From Limnohabitans sp. Rim47 (GTDB taxonomy: Bacteria > Pseudomonadota > Gammaproteobacteria > Burkholderiales > Burkholderiaceae_C): a stretch of 6,852 nt of DNA. The position numbers and the translations under genes are program-made. Numbering within the stretch: the first letter of the stretch is position 1; the number at the start of each line of letters is the position of its first letter. A model generated the notes under the pieces. The model was given only the letters and a program-made list of their open reading frames with translations. It searched no databases and was not told the DNA's origin. The stretch is from assembly GCF_001517545.1 (NCBI RefSeq), contig NZ_FBYA01000009.1:1-6852 (forward strand), read 5' to 3'. Positions 6,701 through 6,852 of the stretch are shown in pieces.

Positions 6701-6851
6701 CCGCCGTCATCGAGATGGTGCCGCCCCACTGGCTGCTGGCGTCCTTCAAAGTGCCGCCCTGCAACACCAAGCCCTCTGCTGCTACCGTCACCCCCGCCAA
6801 GTCCAGCGTTGCTCCGCTGGCCAAAGTCGTGCCCCCTGCCGCGCTGCCCAA
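3..6851 (-). CDS. Internal fragment of a giant repetitive autotransporter-type adhesin (beta-strand repeat protein)
   Basis: Reading the minus strand in the register whose codons begin at plus positions divisible by three gives about 2,283 codons without a stop. The frame enters at the right edge and leaves at the left, so neither start nor stop is present. The product is rich in Gly, Thr, Ser, Ala, Val, Leu and Asn. I found no Cys, about three Pro and five Trp, which is typical of a secreted beta-helix passenger. In order it carries eight PATR-like motifs of the type GTLTLSAANTYAGDT, two 41-residue repeats, eleven 69-residue repeats, a spacer, a ninth PATR, then the 41- and 69-residue repeats again. 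PATRs are known from type V autotransporter passengers, where they are linked to folding and secretion. Surface adhesion or biofilm function is inferred from the family. No signal peptide, TPS domain or C-terminal barrel is visible, so type Va, TpsA-like or another export route cannot be separated. No catalytic domain is recognisable. Confidence 0.94.
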   Translation of the reverse strand, partial: MGSAAGGTTLASGATLDLAGVTVAAEGLVLQGGTLKDASSQWGGTISMTADSTFDIAQGDTLTVTGAISGTGRLTKTSGGILVLSHAANAYEGGTTLSGGVLQVSADRNLGAVPGAVIANNITLNGGTLQATADMTLSALRGITVTANSKFSTDASVSVNYAGVIAGSAGLTKSGSGSLVLTGTNTHTGSLTVAGGTLQLGNGTTGALAEASNIVIDSGGKLTLNRSNDFTVANVISGAGALQQSGSATATLTGNNSNFMGSTSLAAGLLNVGNANALGSNSTGSIQFDGGALQYSTDNQVDYSARISNAVSQTIKIDTNGQAVTFAAGLSGSGVTMTKLGSGTLTLSGANTYSGDTNVNAGTLKVTGTLADSTDVVVASAASYRVQASDTIQSLSGAGAVALATGVTLITGDVNNQTISGVISGTGTLSKVGSGTLTLSAANTYAGDTQVNAGILKVTGTLADITDVVVASGATYHAEATDTIASLSGAGGIVLGSGVTLTTGDTNNQTISGVISGAGALRKVGSGALTLTGGNTLTGLVSIEAGTLVANHSAGQALETAAKVHVSAGAVLNAGTPSAGTTTLQSLAGAGDVVVGADQRLKVTAGLAGDEFSGVISGGSGSGGLEVSGGTLTLSGVNTYTGNTDITGGATLKIKGAGSIVASGAVHVSGSNGAVLDISGASAGVALNNLSSASNLTGSVLLGSNTLTLNTAGSREVGMVVSGTGGLSKTGAGTLTLSATNTYTGGTAIEAGTLVLTGALNSATDVSLTGTSVWDLRATQTVASLSMASGSSITRGAGTSALTVTGLSTLARSIWDLRATQTVASLSMASGSSITRGAGTSALTVTGLSTLARSITTSGTQTYHGAVTLAAETSLTGSTINTQSTLAGGGNALTITGAADIDGAFTGITNLSVSGTANIGANVTTTGMQTYAGAVTLSGGDRTLTASTVNTQSTLAGGGNALTITGAADIDGALSGITNLSVSGTANIGANVTTTGTQTYGDAVTLSGGDRTLSGSIINTQSMLAGGGNALTITGAADIDGAFTGITNLSVSGTANIGANVTTTGMQTYGSAVTLSGGDRTLIGSTINTQSTLDGGGNALTITGAVDVDGAFTGLTALSISGDSNLGANVTTTGTQTYGGAVTLSGGDRTLTASTVNTQSTLAGGGNALSITGAADVNGAFTGLTALSISGDSNLGANVTTTGAQTYAGAVTLSGGDRTLTGTSINTQSTLAGGGNALTITGAADIDGAFTGLTNLSVSGTSNIVANITTIGTQTYTGVVTLSGGDRTLTGTSINTQSTLAGGGNALTITGAVDIDGAFTGLTNLSVSGTSNIGANVTTSGSQTYTGAVTLSGGDRTLTGTSINTQSTLAGGGNALTITGATNIDGAFTGLTNLSVSGTSNIGANVTTSGSQTYTGAVTLSGGDRTLTGISINTQSTLAGGGNALTITGAADIDGAFTGLTNLSVSGTSNIGANITTSGTQTYTGAVTLSGGDRTLTGTSINTQSTLAGGGNALTITGAANIDGAFTGLTNLSVSGTANIGANVTTTGMQTYADAVTLSGGDHTLTAATVNTQSTLAGGGNALTIAGGADIDGEFSGITNLSISGVSNIGANVTTSGTQTYGGAVTVSAATTLITSNSAVSFNDALVLNQALNVGTGSGAGNILIAGTVNGAHALTLNAGMGNVVLSDAAGAGTALTSLTVNAANIALHDVRTGASGTQTYTATSGIETNSTYQSAGGAITFNGNLALKDNLVIDTTGSGQSVSGANVVLSGTVNSQSGEYNTMALTAGSGNITLGGSVGAAVGGALGSVTVHSGATRLGGNVTTNGMQSYADAVTLMANAELKASEVSLPSVALAFNASTYELAVNSTSNDSRISGEISGAGSLVKKGNGTLTLSATNTYTGGTAIEAGTLVLTGALNSATDVSLTGTSVWDLRATQTVASLSMASGSSITRGAGTSALTVTGLSTLARSIWDLRATQTVASLSMASGSSITRGAGTSALTVTGLSTLARSITTSGTQTYQGAVTLAAETSLTGSTINTQSTLAGGGNALMITGAADIDGAFSGITNLSVSGTANIGANVTTTGTQTYAGAVTLSGGDRTLTASKVNTQSTLAGGGNALTIAGAVDIEGALSGITNLSVSGTANIGANVTTSGSQTYTGAVTLSGGDRTLTASTVNTQSMLAGGGNALTITGAADIDGAFTGITNLSVSGTANIGANVTTTGMQTYAGAVTLSGGDRTLTASTVNTQSTLAGGGNALTITGAADVDGAFTGLTALSISGDSN
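813..1058 (-). repeat. Perfect tandem pair of 41-residue (123-bp) repeats, copy B
   Basis: Units 936-1058 and 813-935 are identical to each other and to the two units of copy A, so the window holds four identical 123-bp copies. The pair is again joined by 51 bp to a PATR and again leads into the TTSGTQTY junction. The neighbouring Gln codon at 786-788 (TYQGAVTL) is His in copy A, one of the few differences nearby. Confidence 0.93.
1110..1223 (-). repeat. PATR-like beta-strand repeat 9, isolated copy opening the second block
   Basis: The translation runs GEISGAGSLVKKGNGTL, then TLSATNTYTGGTAIEAGTLVL. It is the only PATR after the main array. Its C-terminal part matches PATR 8 at an offset of 3,474 bp and its N-terminal part (GEISGAGSLVKKGNG) does not. 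It therefore looks like a hybrid made where the duplicated block joined older sequence. Confidence 0.9.
1224..1361 (-). other. Transition segment between the long units and PATR 9
   Basis: The segment has 46 residues starting YADAVTLMANAELKASEVS and ending with a hydrophilic stretch NSTSNDSRIS before PATR 9. The first part still follows the YxxAVTL start of a 69/100-residue unit, but the rest does not, so this unit appears cut off by the PATR-bearing block. Confidence 0.6.
1362..1991 (-). repeat. Two diverged long-type repeats (100 and 110 residues) sharing the TQTY junction
   Basis: After the last 69-residue unit the junction motif recurs at longer spacing: Tyr codons at 1989, 1689 (GASGTQTY) and 1359 (TTNGMQSY). 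The units are therefore 300 and 330 bp. Their contents are alike in outline. One has VSFNDALVLNQALNV, ILIAGTVNGAHALTLNAGMG and ALTSLTVNAANIAL. The other has AITFNGNLALKDNLVI, VVLSGTVNSQ and NITLGGSVGA. This is the long repeat style of haemagglutinin-like giant adhesins and may be the ancestral form of the shorter 69-residue unit (inference). Confidence 0.7.
1637..1644 (-). other. Run of eight G on the coding strand
   Basis: The plus strand has eight consecutive C, read as eight G in the gene, spanning Ala-Gly-Gly-Ala codons in the spacer. It is the longest homopolymer I noticed in the window. A change of one base would shift the frame of everything C-terminal to it. The run is intact and in frame here. 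Confidence 0.6.
1992..4265 (-). repeat. Tandem array of eleven 69-residue (207-bp) repeats, main array
   Basis: Taking the Tyr codon of the TQTY junction as anchor, units begin at 4265, 4061, 3854, 3647, 3440, 3233, 3026, 2819, 2612, 2405 and 2198. The first unit is 204 bp and the other ten are 207 bp. A typical unit has YAGAVTLSGGDRTLTAS, then a variable TV/TSI link, NTQSTLAGGGNALTITGA, ADIDGAFTGLTNLSVSG, and finally SNIGANVTTTGTQT. The GGGNALTITGA core is the most constant part. Variation concentrates at STVNTQ versus GTSINTQ, LTNLSVSGT versus LTALSISGD, and SNIG, ANIG or SNLG. The AVTL and TTTGTQTY elements resemble haemagglutinin-type giant adhesins. Each unit would fit about three beta-helix rungs (inference). 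Confidence 0.95.
3475..4656 (-). repeat. Large internal duplication, N-terminal-side copy
   Basis: This segment matches 1-1182 at a constant offset of 3,474 bp without insertion or deletion. It covers the end of PATR 8, the 41-residue pair and the first units of the main array. Over about 396 bp (4261-4656 against 787-1182) I count only three mismatches, at 4560, 4596 and 4643 of this copy. Further into the array, blocks of identity alternate with diverged patches. The left limit shown is set by the window, so the true block may be longer. Confidence 0.88.
4287..4532 (-). repeat. Perfect tandem pair of 41-residue (123-bp) repeats, copy A
   Basis: The two units at 4410-4532 and 4287-4409 are identical in DNA by my base-by-base reading. 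Each encodes a unit beginning WDLRATQTVASLSMASGS and continuing SITRGAGTSALTVTGLST, LARSI. TQTVASLS-type strands are common in autotransporter passengers. A 51-bp link (4533-4583) joins the pair to PATR 8. The pair leads into the TTSGTQTY junction that opens the 69-residue array. Confidence 0.93.
4584..4700 (-). repeat. PATR-like beta-strand repeat 8 (partner of repeat 9)
   Basis: The translation runs GMVVSGTGGLSKTGAGTL, then TLSATNTYTGGTAIEAGTLVL. The C-terminal half, from about plus position 4656 downwards, is almost identical in DNA to PATR 9 at 1110-1223. The N-terminal half differs. The junction between similar and dissimilar sequence therefore falls inside the PATR, marking one edge of the large internal duplication. 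Confidence 0.9.
4890..5012 (-). repeat. PATR-like beta-strand repeat 7 with a glycine-rich start
   Basis: The translation runs GVISGGSGSGGLEVSGGTL, then TLSGVNTYTGNTDITGGATL, ending KI. The first loop is expanded and Gly/Ser-rich, and the usual LxKxG is replaced by LEVSG. The 63-residue linkers on both sides (5201-5013 and 4889-4701) contain further strand motifs such as SLAGAGDVVVG and SNTLTLNTAG but no PATR core. Confidence 0.85.
5202..5315 (-). repeat. PATR-like beta-strand repeat 6 (third in the 92-residue series)
   Basis: The translation runs GVISGAGALRKVGSGALTL, then TGGNTLTGLVSIEAGTLVA. The tyrosine of NTY is replaced by Leu, and the copy is more diverged than 4 and 5. The linker that follows (5201-5013) no longer matches the TGTLAD linker of the previous units, so the 92-residue series ends here. 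Confidence 0.85.
5478..5867 (-). repeat. PATR repeats 4 and 5, first units of a 92-residue (276-bp) tandem period
   Basis: Repeat 4 (5867-5754) reads TKLGSGTLTLSGANTYSG and ends NAGTLKV. Repeat 5 (5591-5478) reads SKVGSGTLTLSAANTYAG and ends NAGILKV. Each is followed by a near-identical linker: TGTLADxTDVVVAS, a short aromatic turn (SYRVQASDTI or TYHAEATDTI), SLSGAG, then TGDxNNQTISGVISG. The starts of repeats 4, 5 and 6 (5867, 5591, 5315) are exactly 276 bp apart. These are the most canonical PATR copies in the window. Confidence 0.92.
5868..6035 (-). other. 56-residue ALGS/LQYS-type linker between PATRs 3 and 4
   Basis: The linker begins GNANALGSNSTGSIQFDGG, continues ALQYSTDNQVDYSARISNA, and ends IKIDTNGQAVTFAA. 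This arrangement (NALGS, then a GGxLQYS strand, DYSxRI, then IDTNGQxVTFA) is a familiar linker type between PATRs in very large autotransporter-like proteins of several Gram-negative phyla, including Proteobacteria and Verrucomicrobia. It supports the family assignment but does not settle the organism. Confidence 0.7.
6036..6152 (-). repeat. Degenerate PATR-like beta-strand repeat 3
   Basis: The translation runs NVISGAGALQQSGSATATL, then TGNNSNFMGSTSLAAGLLNV. The spacing of the PATR is kept, but the Lys, the GTL strand and the NTY turn are replaced (QQSGSATATL, NNSNF). It is preceded by a strand-rich linker with SNIVIDSGGKLTLNRSNDFT. I treat it as a diverged family member rather than a separate fold. 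Confidence 0.7.
6252..6365 (-). repeat. PATR-like beta-strand repeat 2
   Basis: The translation runs GVIAGSAGLTKSGSGSLVL, then TGTNTHTGSLTVAGGTLQL. The NTYTG core is altered to NTHTG, but the LTKSGSG and AGGTLQL parts are canonical. It is separated from repeat 1 by a 58-residue linker (6366-6539) that contains further beta-strand text (NNITLNGGTLQATADMTLSA). Confidence 0.85.
6540..6656 (-). repeat. PATR-like beta-strand repeat 1
   Basis: The translation starts GAISGTGRLTKTSGGILVL and ends NAYEGGTTLSGGVLQV. This fits the autotransporter-associated beta-strand pattern: SGxGxLxKxGxGxLxLxGxNxYxGxTxxxxGxLxV. It is somewhat degenerate, with HAAN where SGAN is usual. The following linker (SADRNLGAVPGAV) has the common form of an ALG-type turn after a PATR. 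Confidence 0.85.
6657..6851 (-). other. Beta-helix linker entering the first PATR
   Basis: This is the most N-terminal part of the fragment. It has the alternating hydrophobic and small-residue pattern of a beta-helix (GATLDLAGVTVAAEGLVLQGG, then SSQWGGTISMTADSTFDI) and ends in GDTLTVTG just before the first complete PATR. Linkers of this sort usually follow a preceding PATR, so the repeat region probably continues upstream of the window. It carries one of the few Trp residues. I see no separate domain here. Confidence 0.7.
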
Positions 6852-6852
6852 G

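Noticed and set aside
1..6852. Insertion sequence or transposon as cause of the large duplication
   Set aside because: No transposase frame, inverted terminal repeats or target-site duplications were seen. The duplication edges lie within coding repeats, which fits homologous or slippage-based exchange better.

Overview
The window is filled by one reading frame on the minus strand. Every codon from 6851 down to 3 was read and no stop was found, giving about 2,283 sense codons that are open at both edges. There is no start codon context, stop codon, promoter, terminator, RNA gene or intergenic space. The protein is an internal piece of a giant, repetitive, secreted beta-helix protein, most likely the passenger of an autotransporter-type (type V) adhesin. 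The basis is Gly/Thr/Ser/Ala/Val/Leu/Asn-rich strand repeats, classical autotransporter-associated beta-strand (PATR-like) repeats, no cysteine and almost no proline. Its signal peptide, any outer-membrane barrel and its other ends lie outside the window, so the secretion route is inferred.

Layout in protein order (N to C, high to low coordinates). (1) 6851-4584: eight PATR-like repeats with linkers; three of them sit in a regular 92-residue period. (2) 4532-4287: two identical tandem 41-residue repeats. (3) 4265-1992: eleven tandem repeats of 69 residues (the first is 68), ending in a TTTGTQTY-like junction. (4) 1991-1224: a diverged spacer with two longer units (100 and 110 residues) using the same junction motif. 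(5) 1223-1110: a ninth PATR. (6) 1058-813: the 41-residue pair again, identical in DNA. (7) 791-1: the 69-residue array again, running off the window. Parts 5-7 repeat the end of part 1 and parts 2-3 at a constant offset of 3,474 bp (1,158 codons), so the gene has undergone a large in-frame internal duplication.

All repeat periods seen (123, 204/207, 276, 3,474 bp) are multiples of three, so copy-number changes keep the frame open. The array units look mosaic, as expected from recombination or gene conversion between copies.

Organism: a Gram-negative bacterium with roughly 60% G+C (58% in the one line counted). Heavy use of TTG beside CTG for leucine and the mix of PATR and haemagglutinin-like repeats would suit a betaproteobacterium such as a Burkholderiales/Comamonadaceae member. 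Similar linkers also occur in Verrucomicrobia, so this placement is weak.
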